A stretch of DNA of 11,632 nt from Desulfuromonadales bacterium (GTDB lineage Bacteria > Desulfobacterota > Desulfuromonadia > Geobacterales > Pseudopelobacteraceae): the NCBI GenBank assembly GCA_015688915.1, contig JAATGX010000184.1, forward strand, positions 1 to 11,632, written 5' to 3'. The translations under genes and the position numbers were made by a program. This document shows positions 1 through 6,004 of this stretch, piece by piece. The notes below the pieces were generated by a model that did no database searches, was not told where the DNA came from, and was given only the letters and a program-made list of their open reading frames with translations. Every line of letters begins with the position of its first letter. Positions within the stretch are counted from its first letter, which is position 1.

Positions 1-1
1 C

Positions 2-433
2 ACCCGCAATATCGCCCAGAACAAGGGGGCGGAGGCGGCCGAGCCGGTCCTGTCCGACGAAAAATGCGAGAAGTGCGGCCAGCCGATGCTGATCAAGGAC
101 GGCCGCTACGGCAAGTACCTGGCCTGTTCCGGCTATCCGGCCTGCAAGAACATCCAGCCGCTGGTCAAGCCCAGGGGCACCGGCGTCACCTGTCCGGAAT
201 GCAAGGAAGGGGAACTGACCGAGAAGAAATCCCGCTACGGCAAGATGTTCTATTCCTGCAACCGCTATCCCCAGTGCAAGTTCGCCCTGTGGGACCTGCC
301 GGTGGAACGGAAATGCCCGAAGTGCGGTTTCCCGCTGCTGGTGAAGAAGATTACCAAGCGGGAAGGCGAGTACCTCAAGTGCCCCAAAGAGGGATGCGAT
401 TTCAAAGAAGGCGGAACCCCCAAAAAAGGCTAA
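2..433 (+). CDS. topA: DNA topoisomerase I, C-terminal zinc-finger tail (5' end outside window)
   Basis: Only the last 143 residues are present; the frame is open from the left edge, so the gene begins upstream. Type IA topoisomerase I relaxes negatively supercoiled DNA. The visible part is the zinc-binding tail that helps hold single-stranded DNA, not the catalytic core. Three four-cysteine modules are seen in order: CEKCG with CSGYPAC, CPECKEG with CNRYPQC, and CPKCG with CPKEGC. Between them lie the GRYGKYLAC and SRYGKMFYSC strands typical of topoisomerase I C-terminal zinc ribbons. The protein ends in a short basic stretch (TPKKG). It is followed by trmFO, a common topA neighbour, and by a strong terminator at 457-495. 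An isolated ATG at 86 is internal and not the real start. The identification is secure; the missing part cannot be judged. Confidence 0.93.
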   Translation, partial: TRNIAQNKGAEAAEPVLSDEKCEKCGQPMLIKDGRYGKYLACSGYPACKNIQPLVKPRGTGVTCPECKEGELTEKKSRYGKMFYSCNRYPQCKFALWDLPVERKCPKCGFPLLVKKITKREGEYLKCPKEGCDFKEGGTPKKG

Positions 434-456
434 TTCGAAGTAAGGAGCAACCGACT

Positions 457-495
457 CGGCCACTGGAGAGGAGACCATTTCCAGTGGCCGTTTTT
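457..495 (+). terminator. Intrinsic terminator of topA, abutting the trmFO start
   Basis: A perfect 11-bp stem (CGGCCACTGGA at 457-467 with TCCAGTGGCCG at 480-490), extendable by about two more pairs, has a short purine-rich loop and is followed at once by TTTTT (491-495). This is a textbook Rho-independent terminator. It ends only 5 bases before the trmFO ATG, so it occupies the place where a trmFO Shine-Dalgarno would normally lie. A GGAGAGGAG stretch (465-473) is partly in the 5' arm and partly in the loop. Confidence 0.85.
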
Positions 496-500
496 ATCCT

Positions 501-1811
501 ATGACGACCCAGAGCACCCTCACCATCATCGGCGGCGGCCTGGCCGGTTGCGAGGCGGCCTGGCAGGCGGCCGGGCGCGGCGTTTCCGTCATTCTCCACG
601 AGATGAAGCCCGAAAAATTCTCCCCGGCCCATCATCTCCCCGGCTTGGCGGAACTGGTCTGTTCCAACTCCCTGCGGGGCGATTCCCTTGAAAACGCCGT
701 GGGATTGCTTAAGGAAGAATTGCGCCGCTGCGGTTCCCTGGTCATGGAGGCCGCCCTTGCCACCCGTGTCCCGGCCGGCGGCGCCCTGGCCGTGGACCGG
801 CAGCTCTTCTCCGACCACATCACCGCTAAAATCCACTCCCACCCTCTGATCCGGCTCGAACGGGGCGAAGTTGCCGCCATCCCGGCGGACGGCACGGTCA
901 TTATCGCCTCCGGCCCGCTCACCAGCGATACCCTGGCCGAATCGCTCGCCCGGTTGACCGGCGACCGGCTCTATTTCTATGACGCCATAGCACCCATCGT
1001 TTCCGCCGATTCACTCGATATGACAAAGGTTTTTGCCGCCTCCCGCTATGGCAAGGGGGACGGGGCCGACTACCTCAACTGTCCCTTGAGCGCCGGGGAA
1101 TATGGCCGTTTCGTGGATGAACTGGTAAAGGCGGAGAAGGTTCCGGCCCGGGATTTCGAAAAGATCGTGCATTTCGAGGGGTGCATGCCGGTGGAGGAGA
1201 TGGCGGAGCGGGGCGTTGAGACGCTCCGGTTCGGTCCCATGAAGCCGGTGGGGTTGATCGACCCGGCTACCGGCGTCGAACCGCATGCCGTCATCCAGTT
1301 GCGGGCCGAGAACCGGGACAAGACCATGTACAATCTGGTCGGCTTCCAGACCAAGCTGACCTGGCCGGAGCAGCGCCGCATCTTCCGCATGATACCGGGC
1401 CTGGAACGGGCCGAGTTCGTCCGCCTCGGTTCCCTGCACCGCAACACCTTCATCAATGCCCCGGCCCTGTTGCTCCCCACCCAGCAGTTGAGATCCGACC
1501 CCCGCATCCTCTTTGCCGGCCAGATCACCGGGGTGGAGGGGTATGTGGAGTCGGCGGCCAGCGGTTTCCTGGCCGGGGTCACCGCCGCAGGGCTGTCTCA
1601 CGGCCAACTCCCGGATGTTCCACCCCCCGAAACGGCCCTGGGGGCGCTGATGGTCCATATCACCAATGCCGATGCCCGCCATTTCCAGCCCATGAACGTG
1701 AACTACGGCCTGTTTCCCGAACTGCCGGGCAGGGTAAAGAAGAAGGAGAAACGGCAGAAACTTGCGGAGCGGGCCCTGGCGGCACTGGAGGAATGGCGGG
1801 GAAAGCTTTGA
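501..1811 (+). CDS. trmFO: Methylenetetrahydrofolate--tRNA-(uracil-5-)-methyltransferase TrmFO
   Basis: This 436-residue protein is full length for the family. TrmFO is a cytoplasmic FAD enzyme that makes 5-methyluridine at position 54 of tRNA, using methylenetetrahydrofolate as carbon donor. The N-terminus carries the FAD dinucleotide-binding motif IIGGGLAGCEAAW (residues 9-21). The two cysteines known to matter in the Bacillus enzyme have counterparts in ELVCSNS (Cys54) and FEGCMPVEE (Cys228). Also family-typical are GPMKPVGL, YNLVGFQTKLTWPEQ and QITGVEGYVESAASG. The ATG at 501 places the FAD motif at the expected distance from the N-terminus, but no Shine-Dalgarno lies within 15 bases upstream; a terminator hairpin is there instead. 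How it is transcribed and started is therefore unclear. The stop codon at 1809-1811 is one base before repeat element A. Confidence 0.96.
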   Translation: MTTQSTLTIIGGGLAGCEAAWQAAGRGVSVILHEMKPEKFSPAHHLPGLAELVCSNSLRGDSLENAVGLLKEELRRCGSLVMEAALATRVPAGGALAVDRQLFSDHITAKIHSHPLIRLERGEVAAIPADGTVIIASGPLTSDTLAESLARLTGDRLYFYDAIAPIVSADSLDMTKVFAASRYGKGDGADYLNCPLSAGEYGRFVDELVKAEKVPARDFEKIVHFEGCMPVEEMAERGVETLRFGPMKPVGLIDPATGVEPHAVIQLRAENRDKTMYNLVGFQTKLTWPEQRRIFRMIPGLERAEFVRLGSLHRNTFINAPALLLPTQQLRSDPRILFAGQITGVEGYVESAASGFLAGVTAAGLSHGQLPDVPPPETALGALMVHITNADARHFQPMNVNYGLFPELPGRVKKKEKRQKLAERALAALEEWRGKL

Positions 1812-1812
1812 C

Positions 1813-1952
1813 TCACCGCAAAGAGCGCAAAGGGTCAACCACATACCGGCACTATCTGAAATGTCGGCAAATTGATTGAGTTTGCTTGTTTTTTTGTTTA
1901 TCATTAAAAGGTTAAGTCGAAGTTCTTTGCGTCCTTTGCGTCTTTGCGGTGA
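1813..1952. repeat. Intergenic inverted-repeat element A (CGCAAAG type)
   Basis: The left arm (1813-1834) begins TCACCGCAAAGA and the right arm (1925-1952) ends TCTTTGCGGTGA. The 22-base left arm matches the reverse complement of the right arm with one inserted base and one mismatch. The right arm holds three CGCAAAG units on its complementary strand at a pitch of 8 and 9 bases; the left arm keeps only two. The interior (1835-1924) is AT-rich with a T-run and has no open frame with a start signal. The element lies between the trmFO stop and the Shine-Dalgarno of the next gene (AAGGGA, 1954-1959). It resembles a MITE or REP-like palindromic element. No target-site duplication is evident. Confidence 0.75.
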
Positions 1953-1967
1953 AAAGGGAATATAACG

Positions 1968-3248
1968 ATGTCGGATACAACCACCGACCCCCTCAAACGG
2001 GTCGAAGACCAATTGAAAAAATGCGTCAAGTGCGGCGCCTGCCGGGCCAACTGTCCGGCCTTCACCGCCTTCCAGCGCGAACCGGCCGTGGCGCGGGGCA
2101 AGATAGCCCTGGCCCAGCATGTGCTCAAGGATGATCTCGCGCTGGACGACCAGACCTATCTGGCCATGTCCAAGTGCCTGCTGTGCGGCAGTTGCGTGGA
2201 AAAATGCCCCAACGAGGTGCCCACTGACGAGATCGTCATCGCCGCCCGCGAGTCCCTGGCAAAGAAACGCGGCCTGACCACGTTCCACGCGGCCATAGGC
2301 CAGGTGATCAAGAACCGCTCCCGCATGCGCATGGGCGCCAGGCTGGCCGCGCTGCTGGGGCCGCTCTTCTTCAGGAAGGTCCCGGAAACCTCCGGCCTGC
2401 GGCTCCGTTTTCCGCTCCCCTTCATCGACAACAAGCGCCATATCCCGGCCATAGCCCGAAAGCCGTTCATGGACCGGCACCCCGAGGTGATCCCCGGAGA
2501 ACCGGGCAGGCCGCGCATCGTCTTCTTTGTCGGCTGCATGACCAACTTCGTCTATACCGAGGTGGGCGAGGCGGCCCTGGCCCTGTTCCGCCATCTGGGG
2601 TGCACGGTGATCATTCCCAAGGGGCAGCAGTGCTGCGGCCTGCCGGGCATGTCCGGCGGCGACATCGCCACGGTGCGTGATCTGGCGGAACGGAATCTGG
2701 CGGAGATGGAGCGGTACGAGGCGGATTACGTCATGACCGCCTGCGCCACGTGCGGCGGGGCCTTGCATCGCCTGTATCCGCTGGTGGTCGGCAAACGCAA
2801 TCCGGAATTGCGCAGCCGGCTCGATGCCCTGGCGGCCAAGACCATGGATGCAGCCCAGCTTCTCCAGCAGTTGGGGCTCAACCCGACCGAAACCGGTGGG
2901 GGGGATGGCGTTCGCATCACCTACCACGATCCCTGCCACCTGCGTACCCGCGGCCTGACCGGGCAGCCGCGCGCCCTTCTGAAAAGCACCCCCGGTGTCG
3001 AACTGGCCGAGATGGAAGGTGCCGACCGCTGTTGCGGCCTGGGGGGCACCTTCAACGTTTACCACTACGGCTCATCCATGACCATCAACGAGGCTAAGAG
3101 CCGGGCGATCGTCGAAACCGGGGCCCGGGTCGTGGCCACCGGTTGTCCCGGTTGCATGATGCAACTCAGCGATGGTCTGAAGCAGCATGGTTCCCGCGTG
3201 GAAGTGCTTCACACCCTGCAACTGCTGGCCCGTGGGCTGAAACGGTAG
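1968..3248 (+). CDS. GlcF/LutA-like (4Fe-4S) and CCG-domain iron-sulfur protein
   Basis: This 426-residue protein matches the iron-sulfur subunit of glycolate/D-lactate-type oxidases (COG0247). These carry electrons from an FAD-linked dehydrogenase towards the quinone pool or another acceptor. Two ferredoxin-type 4Fe-4S motifs lie near the N-terminus: Cys19/22/25/29 (CVKCGACRANCP) and Cys70/73/76/80 (CLLCGSCVEKCP). Two CCG cysteine-rich domains follow: Cys190 with CCG at 222-224 and Cys259/262, then Cys323 (DPCH) with CCG at 355-357 and Cys393/396 (GCPGC). The start is supported by AAGGGA at 1954-1959, 8 bases upstream. No FAD subunit (GlcD-like) flanks it in the window, so the substrate is open: lactate, glycolate or another 2-hydroxyacid. 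The fold and cofactors are secure, the exact oxidase is not. Confidence 0.88.
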   Translation: MSDTTTDPLKRVEDQLKKCVKCGACRANCPAFTAFQREPAVARGKIALAQHVLKDDLALDDQTYLAMSKCLLCGSCVEKCPNEVPTDEIVIAARESLAKKRGLTTFHAAIGQVIKNRSRMRMGARLAALLGPLFFRKVPETSGLRLRFPLPFIDNKRHIPAIARKPFMDRHPEVIPGEPGRPRIVFFVGCMTNFVYTEVGEAALALFRHLGCTVIIPKGQQCCGLPGMSGGDIATVRDLAERNLAEMERYEADYVMTACATCGGALHRLYPLVVGKRNPELRSRLDALAAKTMDAAQLLQQLGLNPTETGGGDGVRITYHDPCHLRTRGLTGQPRALLKSTPGVELAEMEGADRCCGLGGTFNVYHYGSSMTINEAKSRAIVETGARVVATGCPGCMMQLSDGLKQHGSRVEVLHTLQLLARGLKR

Positions 3249-3250
3249 AG

Positions 3251-3275
3251 GCTTTTATCGGTAATAAGCTTTTTT
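3251..3275 (+). terminator. Probable intrinsic terminator of the GlcF-like gene
   Basis: GCTTTTA (3251-3257) can pair with TAATAAGC (3262-3269) around a TCGG loop with one bulged T, followed by six Ts (3270-3275). The stem is AT-rich and only 7 pairs long, so it may be weak, but its place right after the stop codon fits. Confidence 0.5.
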
Positions 3276-3285
3276 AGCAAAACGT

Positions 3286-3346
3286 CAATTTACTTTCTTC
3301 CCGGTAAATGTTTTCTATTGACAATATAAGGTAAATTGTATACAAA
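3286..3346 (+). promoter_or_regulatory. Promoter and candidate operator region of the XRE-cupin gene
   Basis: This is an AT-rich stretch unlike the surrounding coding DNA. A perfect -35 hexamer TTGACA (3318-3323) is followed at 17 bases by TACAAA (3341-3346), or at 15 bases by TATACA (3339-3344), as a possible -10. Palindromic sequence overlaps it: TATTG-A-CAATA (3316-3326) around the -35, TTGTATACAA (3336-3345) around the -10, and CAATTTAC (3286-3293) inversely repeated as GTAAATTG (3331-3338). GGTAAAT occurs twice (3303-3309, 3330-3336). The arrangement suggests autoregulation by the XRE protein encoded next, which is an inference. Confidence 0.5.
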
Positions 3347-3385
3347 CCCCGCATAAAATCTGGTTTTATTCCTGGCAGGGGTATG

Positions 3386-3949
3386 ATGAGTGATTACAAT
3401 ATCGGGGCCAAAATCAAGAAGCTCCGCCTCGCAAAAAAACTGACCCTCCAGGCGGTGGCCAAGGAAACCGGCTTTTCACCTGCACTTATTTCCCAGATCG
3501 AGAACAATAACGTTTCTCCCCCCATCGCCACACTCTCAAAGATCGCAAAATTTTTTGACGTCAAGATCGGCCTGTTCTTCGCGGAAGAGGAAGAAGAATG
3601 CCGTTTCGAGATAGTTCGCGCCCACGAGCGCAAAGCCATTCCCCGGGTCATCTCCCGGGCCGGCACCAGCCAGGGGTATTCCTACGAATCCCTTTCCTTC
3701 CACAAGCAGAACAAGAAGATGGAACCCTTCCTCCTGACCGTGACCGAAAAGGTGCTGGAGGAGAATACCTACAGCCACGACGGCGAAGAATTTCTCTTTG
3801 TCATGAAAGGGACGGCCGAACTGCTCCTGGACGACAAGCGGGTGGTCCTGTACGAGGGGGATTGCGTCTACTTCGATTCCACCCTCAGACACCGCCTGCT
3901 GTCGAAAGAGGGGGACGAGGTCAAGGTCCTGGCAGTGGTAACGAGGTAA
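3386..3949 (+). CDS. XRE-family transcriptional regulator with C-terminal cupin domain
   Basis: This 187-residue protein combines an XRE/Cro-type helix-turn-helix (about residues 7-62; LTLQAVAKETGFSPALISQI is the HTH core) with a cupin sensor domain (about 115-185; HDGEEFLFVMKGTAELLL and EGDCVYFDSTLRHRL). Regulators of this design usually bind a small metabolite in the cupin barrel and control nearby catabolic genes. Only some of the canonical cupin metal ligands are visible (His131, Glu134/135, His169), so metal binding is uncertain. Two adjacent ATGs exist at 3383 and 3386. The CAGGGG just upstream leaves only 1 base before the first and 4 before the second, so I chose 3386. It sits directly upstream of the carboxylase-mutase genes, and a related CCCGGTA(C)AAAT box occurs before both its own gene and the carboxyltransferase. 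Control of propionyl-CoA metabolism is therefore plausible but inferred. Confidence 0.88.
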   Translation: MSDYNIGAKIKKLRLAKKLTLQAVAKETGFSPALISQIENNNVSPPIATLSKIAKFFDVKIGLFFAEEEEECRFEIVRAHERKAIPRVISRAGTSQGYSYESLSFHKQNKKMEPFLLTVTEKVLEENTYSHDGEEFLFVMKGTAELLLDDKRVVLYEGDCVYFDSTLRHRLLSKEGDEVKVLAVVTR

Positions 3950-4055
3950 GGCAGGGTCGAGGCCGCGAAAGGTTTACCCTTGCGGTGCCGTGCTTCCCCT
4001 TGCCGTGTATCCTTGTCTCCTGAGTTTACTGCATGAAAGATTTGAGAAACCGAAA

Positions 4056-4067
4056 CCCGGTACAAAT
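4056..4067 (+). promoter_or_regulatory. Box upstream of the carboxyltransferase resembling one in the regulator's promoter
   Basis: CCCGGTACAAAT here resembles CCCGGTAAAT at 3300-3309, upstream of the XRE-cupin gene, with two inserted bases. It lies 24 bases before the carboxyltransferase start, where an operator could act. The rest of the 3950-4091 gap shows no convincing -35/-10 pair or terminator. Two copies of a short box are weak evidence. Confidence 0.25.
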
Positions 4068-4078
4068 CCACTTACCCA

Positions 4079-4083
4079 AAGGA
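4079..4083 (+). promoter_or_regulatory. Shine-Dalgarno deciding the carboxyltransferase start
   Basis: AAGGA lies 8 bases before the ATG at 4092 but overlaps the in-frame ATG at 4083, so 4092 is preferred. The upstream GTG at 3990 has no such signal, and its extra residues (MLPLAVYPCLL...) look non-native. Confidence 0.65.
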
Positions 4084-4091
4084 TGGCGGAA

Positions 4092-5816
4092 ATGTCTAAG
4101 CAAGCGATTAAACCCTCACTGAAAAATCCGTTTGACCCCCCCGAGAAGGTTGAATTCAACATTCCCGGCGAGATCTCACGCGCCACGGGCGGTTATGAAG
4201 AGGCGATGAAGGAAGGTTACGACCTGATCCAGCGCCCCATCAGGTCGGTCAGTATCGACCAGATCGAAAAGCAGCATTTCAAGAAGCGTATGACCGTCTG
4301 GGAGAGGATTCGCGTTCTGACCGACAAGGACCCCAACATCCTGTTCCAGAACTGGGGCAAGAACCTGGACGGTGCTTCGCTGGTCACCGGGATTCTCAAT
4401 GTCCACGGCCGTGATGTGGCCCTGTACGGTCACGACTTCACGGTGCGGGCCGGCTCCATCGACGCCACCAACGGCAGCAAGCTGGCCCGCCTCATGCTCA
4501 TGGCGGGGGAGAAAGGCATCCCGCTGATCGGTATGAACGACAGCGCGGGCGCCTTTGTTCCGGCAGGCGTCGGCGGTCTGGACGGGTATGCCGAGGCGTT
4601 CACCGCCTTGCGCAAGATCAGCGGCGTTGTCCCCAGCATCATGTGCATGTTCGGCTTCAACGCAGGCGGAGGCAGCTACCTTCCCCGCCAGGGGAGCTTC
4701 GTGATCCAGCCCAAGGACACCTTTTTCGGGTTGACCGGGCCGGGCGTGGTCAAGTCGGTGCTGGGCGAGGACATCTCCCCCGAAGAGTTGGGCGGCCCCA
4801 AGATTCACGGACAGTCCGGCGTGGCCGACCTCACGGTTGAAGATGAAGTGGGTGCATTGCGTGCCGCGCTCCAGTTGCTGGATTACCTCCCGGACAACAA
4901 CAGCGTCATGGCCCCCTTTCAGCCGACCAGTGACCCTCTGGACCGCAAGACCTGGGAGATCAACACGCTGCTGAAGAAGGCCTTCAACTCCCCGACCGGC
5001 TTCAATACCCCCTTTGATGTCTCGATCATCATTCAGCAGATCTGCGATCATGGTGATTATTTCGAGCTTCAGCCGACCCGTGCACGTGAGGTTGTCACCG
5101 CCTTCGGCCGCCTGGGCGGGAACGTGGTCGGTTTCGTCGCCAACAACTCGGCGGTCTCCTCCGGCCAGATCGACTGCGATTCGGCCGTGAAGATCGCCCG
5201 CTTCGTCCGCTTCTGCAATATCTACAACATCCCGATCATCTTCATGGAAGACACCACCGGCTTCCTGCCGGGACGCGAACAGGAAACCCGCGGCATCGTC
5301 CAGGCCGGCCGGGCCATGCTCGACTCCATCGTCGATGTGCGGACCCCCCGCATCCTGTTGATCCTGCGTAACGCCTACGGCGGCGCCTATGCCTCCTACA
5401 ACAATTATCCGACCGGGGCAGACCTGGTGCTGGCCCTTCCCACCACCCGCCTGGCGGTCATGGGGCCGGCCGGCAAGGAGTTCGTCTACAAGGATGACCT
5501 GCGCAAGCTGCGTACCGCCGTTACGGAGCGGGTCAAACGGGGGATTCAGGAGCGTATCGAGGCCGGTGTCAAGGAAGACGCGGCCAAGAAGGATGCGGAG
5601 ACGGAAGCGGCGGAATGGCTGAAGGCCCGCGAGGCCGAACTCAATCTGCGTTACGAAAAGGAACTGATGAATCCCAAGGAAGGGCTCAGCCTGGGCTCCA
5701 TCTCCTCCATCGTCATGCCCACCGATCTGCGCAAGGTGCTGGGCGAAAACCTGAACTTCTTCCTCAGGCATTACAAGCCCTCGCCCATGGGCGGCGTGCA
5801 GCGGGAATTCCATTGA
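4092..5816 (+). CDS. Acyl-CoA carboxylase carboxyltransferase subunit (probably propionyl-CoA)
   Basis: This 574-residue protein has both halves of the crotonase-like carboxyltransferase fold. It moves carboxyl from carboxybiotin to an acyl-CoA; with the next gene it would form a complete ATP-dependent carboxylase. The N-terminal half carries NDSAGAFVPAGVGGLDGY (149-166) and the first oxyanion-hole loop FNAGGGSYLP (189-198). The C-terminal half carries EDTTGFLPGREQE (386-398) and the second loop NAYGGAYASY (427-436). It is longer than typical PccB proteins because a charged, probably helical segment (about 468-528) is inserted after GPAGKEFVYKDD. The mutase and epimerase downstream point to propionyl-CoA as substrate. 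Glutaconyl-CoA decarboxylase alpha subunits are of similar length and are an alternative family, but I see no membrane decarboxylase genes. The residue after GGAY, a known specificity position in PccB/AccB enzymes, is Ala434. The next gene is separated by repeat element B. Confidence 0.87.
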   Translation: MSKQAIKPSLKNPFDPPEKVEFNIPGEISRATGGYEEAMKEGYDLIQRPIRSVSIDQIEKQHFKKRMTVWERIRVLTDKDPNILFQNWGKNLDGASLVTGILNVHGRDVALYGHDFTVRAGSIDATNGSKLARLMLMAGEKGIPLIGMNDSAGAFVPAGVGGLDGYAEAFTALRKISGVVPSIMCMFGFNAGGGSYLPRQGSFVIQPKDTFFGLTGPGVVKSVLGEDISPEELGGPKIHGQSGVADLTVEDEVGALRAALQLLDYLPDNNSVMAPFQPTSDPLDRKTWEINTLLKKAFNSPTGFNTPFDVSIIIQQICDHGDYFELQPTRAREVVTAFGRLGGNVVGFVANNSAVSSGQIDCDSAVKIARFVRFCNIYNIPIIFMEDTTGFLPGREQETRGIVQAGRAMLDSIVDVRTPRILLILRNAYGGAYASYNNYPTGADLVLALPTTRLAVMGPAGKEFVYKDDLRKLRTAVTERVKRGIQERIEAGVKEDAAKKDAETEAAEWLKAREAELNLRYEKELMNPKEGLSLGSISSIVMPTDLRKVLGENLNFFLRHYKPSPMGGVQREFH

Positions 5817-5838
5817 GTCAATAAAACAACAAACACCT

Positions 5839-5958
5839 GCCACAGAGACACAGAGACACGGAGAACTGCAATAAAACCGGAAGAATTAATAAATAAACGT
5901 CTTCTGCTTCTTTCGCTTTTGAAGTTGGTTTTCTCAGTGTCCCCGTGTCTCTGCGGCG
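5839..5958. repeat. Intergenic inverted-repeat element B (CAGAG/CGGAG type)
   Basis: The left arm (5839-5865, GCCACAGAGACACAG...) and the right arm (5931-5958, ending GTGTCTCTGCGGCG) are inverted copies of about 27 bases with roughly four mismatches. Each arm has three five-base units (CAGAG, CAGAG/CGGGG, CGGAG/CTGAG) at a pitch of 8 and 8. The interior (5866-5930) is AT-rich and non-coding; it has a small internal inverted pair, AAAACC (5873-5878) and GGTTTT (5927-5932), the latter overlapping the right arm. The element lies between the two carboxylase subunit genes. Its right arm creates a spurious in-frame GTG (5945) ahead of the true start of the next gene. Confidence 0.75.
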
Positions 5959-5991
5959 GATTTTACAGATTTTGAATATTCTCTTTGAACT

Positions 5992-5995
5992 GGAG
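5992..5995 (+). promoter_or_regulatory. Shine-Dalgarno deciding the biotin carboxylase start
   Basis: GGAG lies 9 bases before ATG 6005. It rules out the longer frame opening at GTG 5945, whose first 20 residues would be translated from the arm of repeat element B. Confidence 0.7.
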
Positions 5996-6004
5996 ATAGA
6001 GCCG

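Noticed and set aside
1011..3065. Long minus-strand open frame (684 codons) across trmFO, element A and the Fe-S gene
   Set aside because: It is a mirror frame of GC-rich genes with clear families on the + strand. It is low-complexity in composition and runs through the repeat element.
3972..4020. Degenerate repeats (CCTTGC/GCCGTG) resembling a decayed element arm
   Set aside because: There is no inverted partner within the gap and no regular pitch, so a relation to the repeat family cannot be supported.
4176..5843. Minus-strand frame of 555 codons opposite the carboxyltransferase
   Set aside because: It has no recognisable motif, lies wholly opposite a well-supported gene and is rich in Asp, His, Gly and Ala as expected for antisense GC-rich DNA.
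5945..6004. Upstream GTG extension of the biotin carboxylase
   Set aside because: The extra 20 residues come from the arm of repeat element B, and a proper Shine-Dalgarno precedes the ATG at 6005.
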